From Selenomonas sputigena (GTDB lineage: Bacteria > Bacillota > Negativicutes > Selenomonadales > Selenomonadaceae), in contig NZ_CP110383.1 in assembly GCF_026015965.1 (NCBI RefSeq), positions 467,808-531,807 on the forward strand: a stretch of 64,000 nt of DNA. Direction: 5' to 3'. Positions 24,259-35,338 of this stretch are shown in pieces. Within the stretch, counting starts at the first letter, position 1; every line of letters begins with the position of its first letter. Made by a program: the position numbers and the translations under genes. The notes below the pieces were generated by a model, which saw only the letters and a list, made by a program, of their open reading frames with translations, was not told where the DNA came from and did no database searches.

Positions 24259-24981
24259 TTGGAGATTGCATATTTATTAAACAGCGGCTTTGCCGTGCGG
24301 CTTTCGCGCACTTTGCTCGTCTTTGACGACTACCTCGACCCCGCGCAGGCGGTTGAGAGTCTCTTAGCGGGGGCGGAGCGCGTGTATTTCTTTGTGTCGC
24401 ACGCGCATTTCGATCACTTCGACGCGCATATTCTCGACTATGCGCCCTCGGTCACGCGCTACGTCATGGCGGCGGAGATTCGGCGCACGAAGCGCGGCAA
24501 GCGGTTTCCCGCGGAAAAGACGGTCTATCTTGAAAACTACAGCCACTATGAGGAAGAGGGGCTTCGCGTCGATACGTTTGACTCGACGGACACGGGCACG
24601 TCGTTTCTCGTGGAGGTCGAGGGCGTGCGCATCTTCCATGCGGGAGACTTCAACTGGTGGCATTGGAAGGGCGATACGGAGGAGAACAACAAGTTTGCGC
24701 GAAACGGCTTCCTAAAGCAGATGAAAAAGTTGGACGGGCTGACTGCCGACGTCGCATTCTTCCCTGTCGATGGGCGGCTTGAGGAGTTCGCCGACATTGG
24801 CGCGAAGGAGTTCTGTGCGCGTACGAACATCAAGGCGCTCGTGACGATGCACAGCGTCGGCTATCCGGCGTGGCATCCGGCGGCGGACTTCTTCGCTGAA
24901 GGGCGTGCCGTGCCGTATTGGACGCCGCTCGAAGCGGGGGAGAGGCGGCGCTGGACGGCGGAAGGAGGATTCACACGATGA
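24259..24981 (+). CDS. MBL-fold metallo-hydrolase
   Basis: A 240-residue metallo-beta-lactamase-fold protein from TTG 24259 (GGAAGGAGG upstream). The metal motif HxHxDH is seen in [10 protein letters not shown]; further ligands are likely in [11 protein letters not shown] and the C-terminal [12 protein letters not shown]. The substrate is unknown; relatives are annotated as Zn-dependent hydrolases. The stop overlaps the cyclophilin start (ATGA), so the two are coupled. Confidence 0.85.
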   Translation: MEIAYLLNSGFAVRLSRTLLVFDDYLDPAQAVESLLAGAERVYFFVSHAHFDHFDAHILDYAPSVTRYVMAAEIRRTKRGKRFPAEKTVYLENYSHYEEEGLRVDTFDSTDTGTSFLVEVEGVRIFHAGDFNWWHWKGDTEENNKFARNGFLKQMKKLDGLTADVAFFPVDGRLEEFADIGAKEFCARTNIKALVTMHSVGYPAWHPAADFFAEGRAVPYWTPLEAGERRRWTAEGGFTR

Positions 24982-25556
24982 AGAAGGCTCTCGTTTTTTT
25001 GCTGGCGACGTTCGTCCTCTTTACGACGGGCTGCTCGGCGTCAGGCATGAATGACAAGGATAAAGGAGCGAAAAAAATGGCAAATCCTATTGCAGTTTTT
25101 GAGACAAATCATGGCACGTTTGAAATCGAGCTTTTCGAGGACAAGGCGCCGATCACAGTGAAGAATTTCATCGACCTTGCGGAGAAGGGCTTCTACGACG
25201 GCTTGATCTTCCACCGCGTGATCGATGGGTTCATGATCCAAGGCGGCGATCCGAACGGTACGGGCACGGGCGGTCCTGGCTACGTGATTCCCGATGAGTT
25301 CCATAAGGATCTGAAGCATGACAGCGAGGGCGTGCTGTCGATGGCGAACGCAGGGCCGAATACGGGCGGCTCGCAGTTCTTCATCACGCTCGCGGCGACG
25401 CCGTGGCTCGACGGACATCATTCGGTCTTTGGCAAGGTCGTCAAGGGCATGGATGTTGTGCGCGAGATCGGCAAGGTTGACACGGATTTCCAAGACAAGC
25501 CGCTCGCGAAGGTCGTCATGGAAAAGGTCACGATTCGCCGTGAGGAAAAAGAGTGA
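24978..25556 (+). CDS. Peptidyl-prolyl isomerase (cyclophilin), lipoprotein form
   Basis: A 192-residue cyclophilin. The signal peptide [19 protein letters not shown] has a lipobox with Cys at 19, so the enzyme should be membrane-anchored outside the cytoplasm. The catalytic core includes [15 protein letters not shown] (catalytic Arg), [16 protein letters not shown] and [14 protein letters not shown]. An internal ATG at [13 protein letters not shown] could give a cytoplasmic form. It overlaps both neighbours. Confidence 0.92.
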   Translation: MKKALVFLLATFVLFTTGCSASGMNDKDKGAKKMANPIAVFETNHGTFEIELFEDKAPITVKNFIDLAEKGFYDGLIFHRVIDGFMIQGGDPNGTGTGGPGYVIPDEFHKDLKHDSEGVLSMANAGPNTGGSQFFITLAATPWLDGHHSVFGKVVKGMDVVREIGKVDTDFQDKPLAKVVMEKVTIRREEKE

Positions 25557-25557
25557 G

Positions 25558-25848
25558 GTGAAGGCGTTCACTTACATCCTCGTCTGTGCAGACGGTACGC
25601 TCTACACGGGATGGACGAACGACTTGGAGAAGCGCCTTGCCGCGCACAATGCGGGCAGGGGCGCGAAGTATACGAGGAGCCGCCGTCCCGTGCGGCTCTT
25701 TTACTATGAGGAGTTCGCGGAAAAGTGCGAGGCGCAGCGCCGCGAGTGCGAGATCAAGCGACTGCCGCGTGAAAAGAAGATCGCGCTTGCCGCGCATTTG
25801 ACGCAGGCGGGGCTTGGCGTCGCGCTTTCGGCTGAAGCGGGGATTTGA
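25558..25848 (+). CDS. GIY-YIG nuclease-like protein (YhbQ/UPF0213 type)
   Basis: A ~96-residue single-domain GIY-YIG protein: [20 protein letters not shown] holds the Y...TG core, [19 protein letters not shown] the Arg helix, and the C-terminal part the conserved Glu/Lys region. The start is GTG 25558, two bases after the cyclophilin stop; GTG 25540 is an alternative that would overlap. Role uncertain; relatives are thought to act on DNA. Confidence 0.82.
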   Translation: MKAFTYILVCADGTLYTGWTNDLEKRLAAHNAGRGAKYTRSRRPVRLFYYEEFAEKCEAQRRECEIKRLPREKKIALAAHLTQAGLGVALSAEAGI

Positions 25849-25873
25849 CAAGGCGCGGCTTGCTACCTATAAT
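25845..25873 (+). promoter_or_regulatory. Consensus sigma-70 promoter of greA-lysS
   Basis: TTGACA (25845-25850), 17-bp spacer, TATAAT (25868-25873): both hexamers match consensus exactly. A ~110-nt leader follows with possible CTTGG/CCAAG pairing. Confidence 0.9.
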
Positions 25874-25992
25874 GATAGGATATACGGGGCAGTATCAGAC
25901 GGCACTTCTTTTTGCAGGGCGGCCGGGCGCGGAGCGTGCTTGGTGAGCCTGTTCGCGGAGGAGTGCCAAGTGCCGGGAAAAGGGGAATTTTG

Positions 25993-28030
<2,038 letters not shown>

Positions 28031-28075
28031 CAGAGCGAAGTGCAGACGTTTTCACAAAGAAAGAAGGCTGATTGC

Positions 28076-28315
28076 ATGAATATGAACGGAGTGCCGGAAG
28101 TCTCTTCGCGTCCGCTGAAGATGCGTTCGCAGGCGGAGGTCAAGGCGCAGTACGAGGTGAAGATCAAGAAGTACAACGAGCTGATGCAGGCGCAGGGAGA
28201 CCACCGCGAGCAGCGCATGGAACTGTATGCGGAGATCAAGCTGCTCGGCTGGGTTCTCGGCAAGAAGGAAAAAGCGGTCATCGACGACCTCGGTTCGCAT
28301 CACATCAATCGCTGA
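28076..28315 (+). CDS. Small hypothetical protein
   Basis: A 79-residue, charged, mostly helical protein (VKAQYEVKIKKYNELMQAQG, YAEIKLLGWVLGK) with no signal peptide or known motif. GAAGG upstream supports ATG 28076; MNG at 28082 is an alternative. It sits 45 bp after lysS and ahead of a terminator, so it is probably the last gene of that operon. Not recognised. Confidence 0.65.
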   Translation: MNMNGVPEVSSRPLKMRSQAEVKAQYEVKIKKYNELMQAQGDHREQRMELYAEIKLLGWVLGKKEKAVIDDLGSHHINR

Positions 28316-28336
28316 ACAAGGGTGCAAGAACGTAGG

Positions 28337-28371
28337 GAACTGCTGTACGAAGGCGTGCGGCAGTTCTTTTT
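28337..28371 (+). terminator. Terminator of the greA-lysS operon
   Basis: GAACTGC (28337-28343) pairs with GCAGTTC (28360-28366), followed by TTTTT. Confidence 0.88.
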
Positions 28372-28419
28372 ATGTGCAGTTGATATGAAAAAATGATTGG
28401 GAAATCCCTTTGTTTTCTG

Positions 28420-28462
28420 TGATATAATTAAGGGAGTGAAATTGGGAGAAGTGTGCTATAAT
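28420..28462 (+). promoter_or_regulatory. Two extended -10 elements before ftsE
   Basis: TGATATAAT (hexamer 28423-28428) and TGCTATAAT (hexamer 28457-28462) lie 34 bp apart, both upstream of the ftsE start at 28511. Neither has a clear -35. Confidence 0.6.
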
Positions 28463-28510
28463 AAGTAGGAATGCCAAAAATAGGCACTTGGTATGGGGGA
28501 ATTCACTGCA

Positions 28511-29197
28511 ATGATTTATATGAAGGATGTTTCCAAGGTATATGACAACGGCACGGTGGCGCTCGACCATGTGAATGTCAGAATCGAGAAGGGGGATTTC
28601 GTCTTTCTCGTGGGGGCGAGTGGTGCGGGCAAGTCGACCTTCGTGCGCATGCTGCTTCGGGAAATTCTGCCGACGAGCGGGAGTCTGCGCGTCAACGGGC
28701 ACGATATGATGAAACTTCGCCCGAAGGATGTGCCGTACATGCGGCGTGGCCTCGGCGTGATCTTCCAGGACTATCGCCTTTTGCCTGACAAGACGGTCTA
28801 CGAGAATGTCGCCTTTGCCATGGAGGTCATCGAAGCGCCGCGCCGTCTCATGCAGCGCAGTGTCAACGCCGTCCTCGACATCGTGGGACTGCGCGAGAAG
28901 TGGAAGAATTTCCCGTCGCAGCTTTCGGGCGGCGAACAGCAGCGCGTGGCCATTGCGCGTGCCATCGTCAACGATCCCGCACTCATCATCGCCGATGAGC
29001 CGACGGGCAACCTCGATCCCGAGACGTCGTGGGAGATCATGGACATCTTCCGCCGTATCAACGATGCAGGCGCGACGATCGTCATGGCGACGCATGACAA
29101 GAATATCGTGGATACGATGAAGAAGCGCGTCATCGCGATCGAGGGCGGGCGCATCGTGCGCGATGAGGCGAAGGGGGGGTACGGCTATGAAGCTTAG
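28511..29197 (+). CDS. ftsE: Cell-division ATPase FtsE
   Basis: A 228-residue ABC-type ATPase: Walker [10 protein letters not shown], signature LSGGEQQR, Walker B LIIADEP, with [16 protein letters not shown] in the Q-loop region typical of FtsE. With FtsX it passes ATP-driven movement across the membrane to murein hydrolase activators at the septum. GGGGGA upstream fits ATG 28511 and the usual family length; an in-frame ATG at 28493 is less likely. It overlaps ftsX by 11 bp. Confidence 0.95.
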   Translation: MIYMKDVSKVYDNGTVALDHVNVRIEKGDFVFLVGASGAGKSTFVRMLLREILPTSGSLRVNGHDMMKLRPKDVPYMRRGLGVIFQDYRLLPDKTVYENVAFAMEVIEAPRRLMQRSVNAVLDIVGLREKWKNFPSQLSGGEQQRVAIARAIVNDPALIIADEPTGNLDPETSWEIMDIFRRINDAGATIVMATHDKNIVDTMKKRVIAIEGGRIVRDEAKGGYGYEA

Positions 29198-30074
29198 GAC
29201 GACGGAGTATTTCGTGCGCGAGGTCTGCATATCGATCAAGCGTAACAACTGGATGTCGTTCGCCTCCATCAGCACGGTCGCCGTATCGCTCTTCGTGCTC
29301 GGCATGTTCCTCATCATCGTGCTCAACATGAACCGCATGGCGTCGATGCTTGAATCACAGGTGCAGATCAACGTCTACTTGGACGACAAGCTCAAGGGAT
29401 CGGAAATCGACGATCTCGAAGACGACTTGAAGAAGATGCAGGGCATTGAGAGCGTGCAGTATGTGAGCCGCGAGGATGCCATCGTGCGCCTGAGGGAAAG
29501 GCTCGGCGACCAGAAGTATTTGCTCGATGCGCTCGGCGACAAGAATCCGCTGCCGAATGCCTTCGAGGTCACGGTCAAGCAGCCGACGATGGTGGAGACG
29601 GCAGCGAAGGCAATCGAGAAGTTCGGCGGCGTCGAATCGGTGAAGTATGGGCAGGACGTCGTCGAGCACCTCTTCGACATGACGCGCCTCGTGCGTATCT
29701 TCGGCTTCACGCTCATGCTGCTCCTAGCGGGCGCGACGCTCTTCATCATCTCGAACACGATCCGCCTGACAGTCTTTGCGCGCCGCAAAGAAATCGCCAT
29801 CATGAAATACGTCGGCGCGACGGATTGGTTCATCCGCTGGCCGTTCCTCTTGGAGGGCGTCGTGCTTGGCTTCTTCGGCGGCGTTCTCGCTTCCATCGCG
29901 CTTCGAAGCATTTACGGGCTGATCACGGCGAAGGTTTACAGCACGCTGGCGTTTCTGCCGCTCATACCGCAGTACCCGTTTGTCAACTTCATCAGCCTCG
30001 TGATGGTCTTGAGCGGCATGGGAATCGGCGCGTTGGGCAGCACGATTTCCTTGAAGCGATTCCTCAAGGTATAG
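29187..30074 (+). CDS. ftsX: Cell-division protein FtsX
   Basis: A 295-residue membrane partner of FtsE. One transmembrane helix near the N terminus (SISTVAVSLFVLGMFLIIVL) is followed by an outside domain of about 110 residues that should bind the hydrolase activator. Three further helices follow in the second half (FTLMLLLAGATLFIISN; ending VLSGMGIGALGSTIS). The start is ATG 29187, inside the end of ftsE. The murein factor follows 12 bp later, consistent with a partnership. Confidence 0.95.
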   Translation: MKLRTTEYFVREVCISIKRNNWMSFASISTVAVSLFVLGMFLIIVLNMNRMASMLESQVQINVYLDDKLKGSEIDDLEDDLKKMQGIESVQYVSREDAIVRLRERLGDQKYLLDALGDKNPLPNAFEVTVKQPTMVETAAKAIEKFGGVESVKYGQDVVEHLFDMTRLVRIFGFTLMLLLAGATLFIISNTIRLTVFARRKEIAIMKYVGATDWFIRWPFLLEGVVLGFFGGVLASIALRSIYGLITAKVYSTLAFLPLIPQYPFVNFISLVMVLSGMGIGALGSTISLKRFLKV

Positions 30075-30086
30075 GAGGCTTTTCTC

Positions 30087-31232
30087 ATGGTTTTTTATCC
30101 CGTAGGAGGAAAAAAGGGGAAGAAAGCGGCGGCGGCGCTTCTTTCTGCCGTCTACTTGATGACGCTTGCGCCGCTCGCGCAGGCTGAGACCTTGGAGGAG
30201 CAGCGCGACGCGCATATCGAAAAGGCGGAGCAGGCGCAGAAGAAGAAGAACGAGATCGAGTCCAGGATCGAGGGGCTTTCCGAAGAGAAGCGTGTTGTCG
30301 ATGAGGCGGCAGACGAGGCGACGAAAGCCTACAAGGATGTGAGAAAGGAACTTGACGCGACCGAGAAGCGTATCGATGAGAACGAAGACAAGCTCAAGGT
30401 ATTGAACAAGGACTTTGCCGTGAAACGCGACCAGCTCGCCAAGCGCGTGCGCGACATCTACATCAACGGTCAGATCAACTATCTCGACGTTCTCTTCGGC
30501 GCGAAGGATTTTCAGGACTTCTTTACGCGCATGGATCTCTTGAAGCGCGTCATTCAGCAGGACTACGACCTCGTGCAGGTCGTGTTTGCGGAAAAGACTG
30601 CGATCGAGACGTCGCAGAAGGAATTGGAAAAGGACAAGGCGGCGAAAGAAAAGCTCGTCGTCTCCGCTGCTGACCGTAAGAAAGAGGCGGAGAAGAAGCA
30701 GGCGGCAAAGCAGGCGATCATTGACAAGATGGAAACGGATCGCGCGACGCAGGAACGCATCATCAACGAGAATCTTGCGGCATCCAAGGAAGTCGAGCAG
30801 ATGATCCGAAACAGCCGCTATCAGCCGGCGTCCCCCGCCCTTTCGGGCGGCGGAGCGCTCAACTGGCCGCTTGGCGGGCCGATCACCTCGCCCTTCGGCT
30901 GGCGCGTCCATCCGATCACGGGCGCGAGCCGCTTCCATTCGGGCATCGACATCGGCGGCGACTACGGCGATACGATTCATGCGGCCGGCGCGGGCATCGT
31001 CTCTTATGCCGGTTGGATTTCGGGCTATGGCTATGCCGTCATCATCGACCACGGCGGCGGCATATCGACGCTTTATGGGCACAACCAAGCGCTCCTTGTC
31101 AGCGAAGGGCAAAGCGTCTCGCAGGGACAGGCGATCGCCGAATGCGGCTCGACGGGGAATTCCACAGGGCCGCACTGCCACTTCGAGGTTCGTGTTGACG
31201 GCGAACCTGTCGACCCCATGGGGTATCTTTGA
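30087..31232 (+). CDS. EnvC-like M23 peptidase / murein hydrolase factor
   Basis: A 381-residue exported protein. The signal peptide ends around APLAQA (~33). A long coiled coil spans about 35-250, and a LytM/M23 domain about 275-381. The zinc motifs are intact: HSGIDIGG and GPHCHFEV. Intact motifs suggest a real endopeptidase, unlike E. coli EnvC, whose LytM domain is degenerate and only activates amidases. The position right after ftsEX indicates control by FtsX at the division site. Confidence 0.92.
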   Translation: MVFYPVGGKKGKKAAAALLSAVYLMTLAPLAQAETLEEQRDAHIEKAEQAQKKKNEIESRIEGLSEEKRVVDEAADEATKAYKDVRKELDATEKRIDENEDKLKVLNKDFAVKRDQLAKRVRDIYINGQINYLDVLFGAKDFQDFFTRMDLLKRVIQQDYDLVQVVFAEKTAIETSQKELEKDKAAKEKLVVSAADRKKEAEKKQAAKQAIIDKMETDRATQERIINENLAASKEVEQMIRNSRYQPASPALSGGGALNWPLGGPITSPFGWRVHPITGASRFHSGIDIGGDYGDTIHAAGAGIVSYAGWISGYGYAVIIDHGGGISTLYGHNQALLVSEGQSVSQGQAIAECGSTGNSTGPHCHFEVRVDGEPVDPMGYL

Positions 31233-31247
31233 TAGGTGGAGGATATT

Positions 31248-32417
31248 TTGAAAAAGAAAACGGTTTTCCTGCTCGTCGTCGCGACGGCTGTCGTGACGCT
31301 CAACGCGACGATCTTCGGATTCTACGCCTTGATGGGGTTCAATAATCAGAAGACGAAGGATATCCTGCGCTTCTTCGGCGCTCTGCGCTTCATCGAGACG
31401 CAGTATGTGCGTGACGTCGACTATACGAAGCTCATCGACGGCGCCATCTCGGGCATGGTCAAGACGCTTGACGATCCCCATTCCATCTATCTCGATCCCA
31501 AGATGTACGAACTCATGCGCTCGCATACGGAGGGAAGCTTCGGCGGCGTCGGCATCGTCATGGGCTTCAAGGACAACAAGATCACGGTCATTTCCGTCAT
31601 GGAGGGGACGCCGAGCGAGGCGGCGGGCATCAAGACGGGCGATGAGATCATCGCCGTCGACGGTGTGCCGACGAGCGAGATTGAGCCGGAAGAGGTCGTG
31701 CTGCACATTCGCGGCGAGATCGGCAGTGAAGTGACGCTCAGGGTTCGCCGCGCAGGCGAAGAGGACAAGGACTACGTCGTGCGTCGTGCGACGATCCAGG
31801 TGCATACGGTCGCAGGGCAAATGCTGCCCGACACGGACGGCATCGGCTACATCCGCATCGCTTCGTTCTCCGAGCATACGGCAGATGAGTTCAAAGATGC
31901 CTATCATGCGCTGGAAAATGAAGGCGTCAAGGGCATGATCATCGACTTGCGCGAGAACCCCGGCGGACTTGTGACGAGCTGTGTGGCGATCGCCAATATG
32001 GTTGTACCGAAGGGACCGGTCGTCTCCGTCGTGCAGAAGGACGGAAGACGCGAAGAATATGAATCGGAGCTCTCGGAAGAGAAATATCCGCTCGTCGTGC
32101 TCATCGATGGCAACAGCGCCTCGGCGAGCGAAATCCTCGCGGGCGCACTGCAGGATACGGGCGCGGCGACGATCGTCGGCCAGACGTCGTATGGCAAAGG
32201 CTCCGTGCAGGTCATCTTACCGCTCTACGATGATGATGCACTGAAGCTCACGATTGCCAAGTATTACACTCCGTCGGGCAGAAGCATCGACGGCACGGGC
32301 ATTGAGCCAGACGTTCGCGTCGAGCCGCAGGCGGACGGTGCACAGGACGTGCAGCTCTTGAAGGCAATCGACGTCATGAAGGACAAGCTTGCCGGCATTG
32401 GTGCAAATGTAATATAA
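31248..32417 (+). CDS. C-terminal processing protease (S41, CtpA/CtpB type)
   Basis: A 389-residue protease from TTG 31248 (AGGTGGAGGA upstream). It has an N-terminal membrane anchor, a PDZ domain around residues 95-175 (FGGVGIVMGFKDNKITVISV) and an S41 catalytic domain with Ser in GNSASASEILAGAL and Lys in SYGKGSVQ. Members trim periplasmic or cell-wall proteins. Co-location with ftsEX and the M23 factor, 15 bp apart, suggests it processes that machinery, which is inference. Confidence 0.93.
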   Translation: MKKKTVFLLVVATAVVTLNATIFGFYALMGFNNQKTKDILRFFGALRFIETQYVRDVDYTKLIDGAISGMVKTLDDPHSIYLDPKMYELMRSHTEGSFGGVGIVMGFKDNKITVISVMEGTPSEAAGIKTGDEIIAVDGVPTSEIEPEEVVLHIRGEIGSEVTLRVRRAGEEDKDYVVRRATIQVHTVAGQMLPDTDGIGYIRIASFSEHTADEFKDAYHALENEGVKGMIIDLRENPGGLVTSCVAIANMVVPKGPVVSVVQKDGRREEYESELSEEKYPLVVLIDGNSASASEILAGALQDTGAATIVGQTSYGKGSVQVILPLYDDDALKLTIAKYYTPSGRSIDGTGIEPDVRVEPQADGAQDVQLLKAIDVMKDKLAGIGANVI

Positions 32418-32418
32418 T
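32389..32418 (+). promoter_or_regulatory. Promoter of the RelB-YoeB pair
   Basis: TTGCCG (32389-32394), 18-bp spacer, TATAAT (32413-32418). It overlaps the last codons of the S41 protease gene. Confidence 0.6.
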
Positions 32419-32440
32419 CAAGAAGAAGGGGGATGAGATT

Positions 32441-32692
32441 ATGGCACAGATTTGTCTGAGCATTGATGATGATGTGAAGCGGGAGGCAGAACAGGTGTGT
32501 GAAGACATGGGGATGTCCATGTCTACTGCAGTCAACATCTACCTGAAAAGGCTCAGCAGAGAAAGGCGCATCCCTTTCGAAGTCATGGCAGAGCCGTTTT
32601 GGTCTTCAGAAAATGCGGCGATTCTGGATCGGAGGATTGCAGACATAAGAGCGGGAAGAAATGTGTCTGAGCATGAACTCATTGAGGTGTAG
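32441..32692 (+). CDS. RelB/DinJ-type antitoxin
   Basis: An 83-residue ribbon-helix-helix antitoxin: AQICLSIDDDVKREAEQVCE then MGMSMSTAVNIYLKR at the N terminus, followed by a C-terminal toxin-binding tail (ILDRRIADIRAGRNVSEHEL). GAAGGGGGATGAG supports the ATG. The toxin gene begins 2 bp after the stop. RelB/DinJ proteins usually pair with RelE/YafQ toxins; here the partner is YoeB-like. Confidence 0.9.
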   Translation: MAQICLSIDDDVKREAEQVCEDMGMSMSTAVNIYLKRLSRERRIPFEVMAEPFWSSENAAILDRRIADIRAGRNVSEHELIEV

Positions 32693-32694
32693 CG

Positions 32695-32958
32695 GTGCGA
32701 AAAATATGGCATGATGAGGCGTGGGCTGAATATATCGAATGGCAAACCAAGGATAAGAAAACACTGAAAAAGATCAATAATCTCATCAAGGACATCGATC
32801 GAAACGGGTATGACGGTATAGGAAAACCGGAGCCTTTGCGCGGCAACTGGAGCGGCTTTTACAGCGTGCGCATCGATGAGAAGAATCGGCTTGTCTTTCA
32901 AATATCCGATGGCGTGTTGGAGATTGCTCAATGCGGTTCTCACTATGGAGACAAATAA
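32695..32958 (+). CDS. YoeB-family mRNA interferase toxin
   Basis: An 87-residue toxin from GTG 32695. It matches the YoeB pattern through its length: KIWHDEAWAEYIEWQTKDKK, KINNLIKDIDRNG, GKPEPLRGNWSGFYSVRIDE, RLVF and a C-terminal CGSHYGDK where YoeB has CRYHY. The catalytic Glu, Arg and His are present. It would cleave mRNA in the ribosomal A site. A strong terminator follows. Confidence 0.9.
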   Translation: MRKIWHDEAWAEYIEWQTKDKKTLKKINNLIKDIDRNGYDGIGKPEPLRGNWSGFYSVRIDEKNRLVFQISDGVLEIAQCGSHYGDK

Positions 32959-32995
32959 GAGCGGCATGTATGAGATACAGATGGATATTATGATG

Positions 32996-33028
32996 AATCG
33001 CTGCGCCAAATTGCGCAGCGATTTCTTA
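32996..33028 (+). terminator. Terminator after the RelB-YoeB pair
   Basis: AATCGCTGCGC (32996-33006) pairs perfectly with GCGCAGCGATT (33013-33023); the tail is TCTTATTT. Confidence 0.88.
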
Positions 33029-33102
33029 TTTGGTACAAATGAGGAAAATGGATTCATTTTTACGATTTTTATATAAATTTTGCCATATGTTCTATAAATA
33101 TG

Positions 33103-33111
33103 TGCTATAAT
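33103..33111 (+). promoter_or_regulatory. Extended -10 promoter of the OPT transporter
   Basis: TGCTATAAT (hexamer 33106-33111) in an AT-rich region, with TTGCCA 20 bp upstream, rather far for a -35. A 57-bp leader precedes the ATG at 33168. Confidence 0.6.
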
Positions 33112-33167
33112 AGACAGGCATCCATTCGCCTGCTTCATGGGCGCAAATTACTATAGGGAGCGATACT

Positions 33168-35186
33168 ATGAAAAATGAACACAATGAGTTCATGCAGCAT
33201 GAGCTGCGATTACCTGAGCTTACCGTGCGCGGCATGCTCTTGGGTGCCGTATTGACAGTGATCTTTACGGCATCGAACGTCTACCTAGGGCTGAAGGTCG
33301 GCCTGACGTTCTCGTCCGCCATTCCGGCAGCTGTCATCTCGATGGCCGTCCTCAAGATGGCGAAGGATTCCAATATCCTGGAAAACAACATGGTGCAGAC
33401 GCAGGCCTCGGCGGCCGGCACCCTGTCCGCGATCATCTTCATCATTCCGGGCATGCTCATGATCGGCTACTGGCACGGCTTCGAGTTCACGCAGACGCTT
33501 CTCGTCGCGGCTTGCGGCGGCTGCTTGGGCGTGCTCTTTACGATCCCCTTGCGCCGCGCCATGGTCGTGCACAGTGATCTCGCTTATCCCGAGGGTGTTG
33601 CGGCGGCGGAGATCCTGAAGGTCAATGCGCATGATGAAGATGGCAAGGGCAAAGGCACAGGGCTCAAGGAAATTCTGTCGGGCAGTTTCGTCGCGGGTGT
33701 CATCGCGCTCTGCACGAGCGGCTTTCAAGTGCTGTCGGGTGCGCTTTCTGTCTGGATTCCCGTCGGGCGCGGTATGACGCAGTTCCCTATCGGCTATTCG
33801 TCGGCTCTCGTCGGTGCAGGCTACCTCATCGGCATAGCGAGCGGTCTTGCCATGCTCGTCGGCATCCTCATCGCTTGGGCGGGTTTCGTTCCCTTCTACA
33901 CGATCACGAGTACGCCGCCCGACGGCGTGACGATGCAGAAGTTCGCTGCCGCCGTCTATCAGGAGCGCGTGCGCCTCATCGGCGCGGGCGCCATGGGCGT
34001 CGCCGCCATCTGGACGCTGATTACGCTCGCGCGTCCCGTCATCGACGGCATGAAGGAATCGCTTGCCGCCATGCGCATGCCCGAGACGATCAAGGACAGG
34101 CATCGCATGGACATCGACATGTCGATGAAGAGCATCGGATTCGTATTCCTGCTGACAGTCGTCGGCCTGCTCGCTGTATTCTACGCCTTTGTCAGTCCGG
34201 AGGGACTGCCAAGTGGTCAGGTGCTCGCCTTCACGCTCGTCGGCGTCGGCGTTGCCGTATTCATGGGCTTCTTCGTCGCCGCTGCCTGCGCCTACATGGC
34301 AGGCCTCGTCGGCACGTCGTCGAGTCCGATCTCGGGTATCGGCATCCTCGGCATCATCGTCGCCTCGCTCGTCATGTACGCGCTCTGCTCTTCGTTCGGC
34401 ATCTTCGATTTGCCGGGCGGTGAGAAGTTCGCGACGGCGACGGCTATTTTCACGACGTCGATCATCCTCGCCATCGCCTGCATCTCGAACGACAATATGC
34501 AGGACCTCAAGACGGGTTGGCTCGTCGGTGCGACGCCGTGGCGTCAGCAGGTCGCGCTTCTTCTTGGCTGCGTCGTCGGCGCACTCGTCATTGCGCCCGT
34601 CCTGAACCTCCTCTATGAGGCGTACGGCTTCGTCGGCGCCTTGCCGCGTGAGGGCATGGATCCTTCGCAGGCGCTTGCCGCGCCGCAGGCGGTGCTCATG
34701 AAGACGATCGCCGAGGGAATCTTCTCGAACAACCTCGCATGGGAGTACATCTACATCGGTCTCGGACTCGGCGTCGTCATCGTGCTCGTCGATCTCTTCC
34801 TGCGCCGCACGACGAGGAATCTCATGCTGCCGCCTTTGGCCGTTGGCATGGGCATCTACCTGCCGCCGAGCATCCAGACTCCGCTCGTCATTGGCGCTGT
34901 CCTTGGCTATGTGCTCGACAAGGTGCTGAAAGATCGCGGGGCGGAAGAGGGCAAAGCGGCACGCCGCCGCGGTACGCTCTTCGCCTCGGGACTCATCGTC
35001 GGCGAATCCATCGTCGGCGTCGCGCTCGCCGGACTCATCGCCATATCCGTATCGAGCGGCGGCAGCGAAAGCCCGCTGGCGCTCGTCGGTGCCGATTTCG
35101 CCGACACGGCGGAAATGCTCGGCCTCGCCGTCTTCGCGCTCGTGGTCGTCATCCTGAGCCGCGTCGTGCTCGCGAAGGGAAAATAA
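33168..35186 (+). CDS. OPT-family oligopeptide transporter
   Basis: A 672-residue membrane protein of the OPT family with about 14-16 predicted helices. Family features include ASNVYLGLKVGLTFSSAIPA near the N terminus, VQTQASAAGTLSA, YPEGVAAAEILK and, near the C terminus, LAVGMGIYLPPSIQTPLVIG. OPT proteins are secondary transporters of small peptides or metal chelates; the substrate is unknown here. GGGAGCGA precedes the ATG. Monocistronic, bounded by its own promoter and terminator. Confidence 0.94.
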   Translation: MKNEHNEFMQHELRLPELTVRGMLLGAVLTVIFTASNVYLGLKVGLTFSSAIPAAVISMAVLKMAKDSNILENNMVQTQASAAGTLSAIIFIIPGMLMIGYWHGFEFTQTLLVAACGGCLGVLFTIPLRRAMVVHSDLAYPEGVAAAEILKVNAHDEDGKGKGTGLKEILSGSFVAGVIALCTSGFQVLSGALSVWIPVGRGMTQFPIGYSSALVGAGYLIGIASGLAMLVGILIAWAGFVPFYTITSTPPDGVTMQKFAAAVYQERVRLIGAGAMGVAAIWTLITLARPVIDGMKESLAAMRMPETIKDRHRMDIDMSMKSIGFVFLLTVVGLLAVFYAFVSPEGLPSGQVLAFTLVGVGVAVFMGFFVAAACAYMAGLVGTSSSPISGIGILGIIVASLVMYALCSSFGIFDLPGGEKFATATAIFTTSIILAIACISNDNMQDLKTGWLVGATPWRQQVALLLGCVVGALVIAPVLNLLYEAYGFVGALPREGMDPSQALAAPQAVLMKTIAEGIFSNNLAWEYIYIGLGLGVVIVLVDLFLRRTTRNLMLPPLAVGMGIYLPPSIQTPLVIGAVLGYVLDKVLKDRGAEEGKAARRRGTLFASGLIVGESIVGVALAGLIAISVSSGGSESPLALVGADFADTAEMLGLAVFALVVVILSRVVLAKGK

Positions 35187-35209
35187 AAGCAAACGAAAAA
35201 GCATAGAAA

Positions 35210-35247
35210 AGCTGCCACATTTCGTCGATGTGGCAGCTCTTCGTCTT
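35210..35247 (+). terminator. Terminator after the OPT transporter
   Basis: AGCTGCCACAT (35210-35220) pairs with ATGTGGCAGCT (35228-35238), loop TTCGTCG, tail CTTCGTCTTTT. Confidence 0.8.
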
Positions 35248-35265
35248 TTCATCGGATGGCGTCTG

Positions 35266-35274
35266 TGATATAAT
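35266..35274 (+). promoter_or_regulatory. Extended -10 promoter of a small gene
   Basis: TGATATAAT (hexamer 35269-35274), 65 bp before the ATG at 35339. Confidence 0.55.
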
Positions 35275-35338
35275 GCAAGTAGAAAGAGGATTCAGAACCT
35301 TCGTTCATTCAGAATTTTCATGGAAGGAGGTTTTCCGA

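Noticed and set aside
29724-31907. A 727-codon minus-strand frame across ftsX, the M23 gene and the S41 gene
   Set aside because: It covers three convincing plus-strand genes and encodes no known motif.
33285-35252. A 655-codon minus-strand frame opposite the OPT transporter
   Set aside because: Same reason: it reads the complement of transmembrane codons as charged residues and has no start signals.
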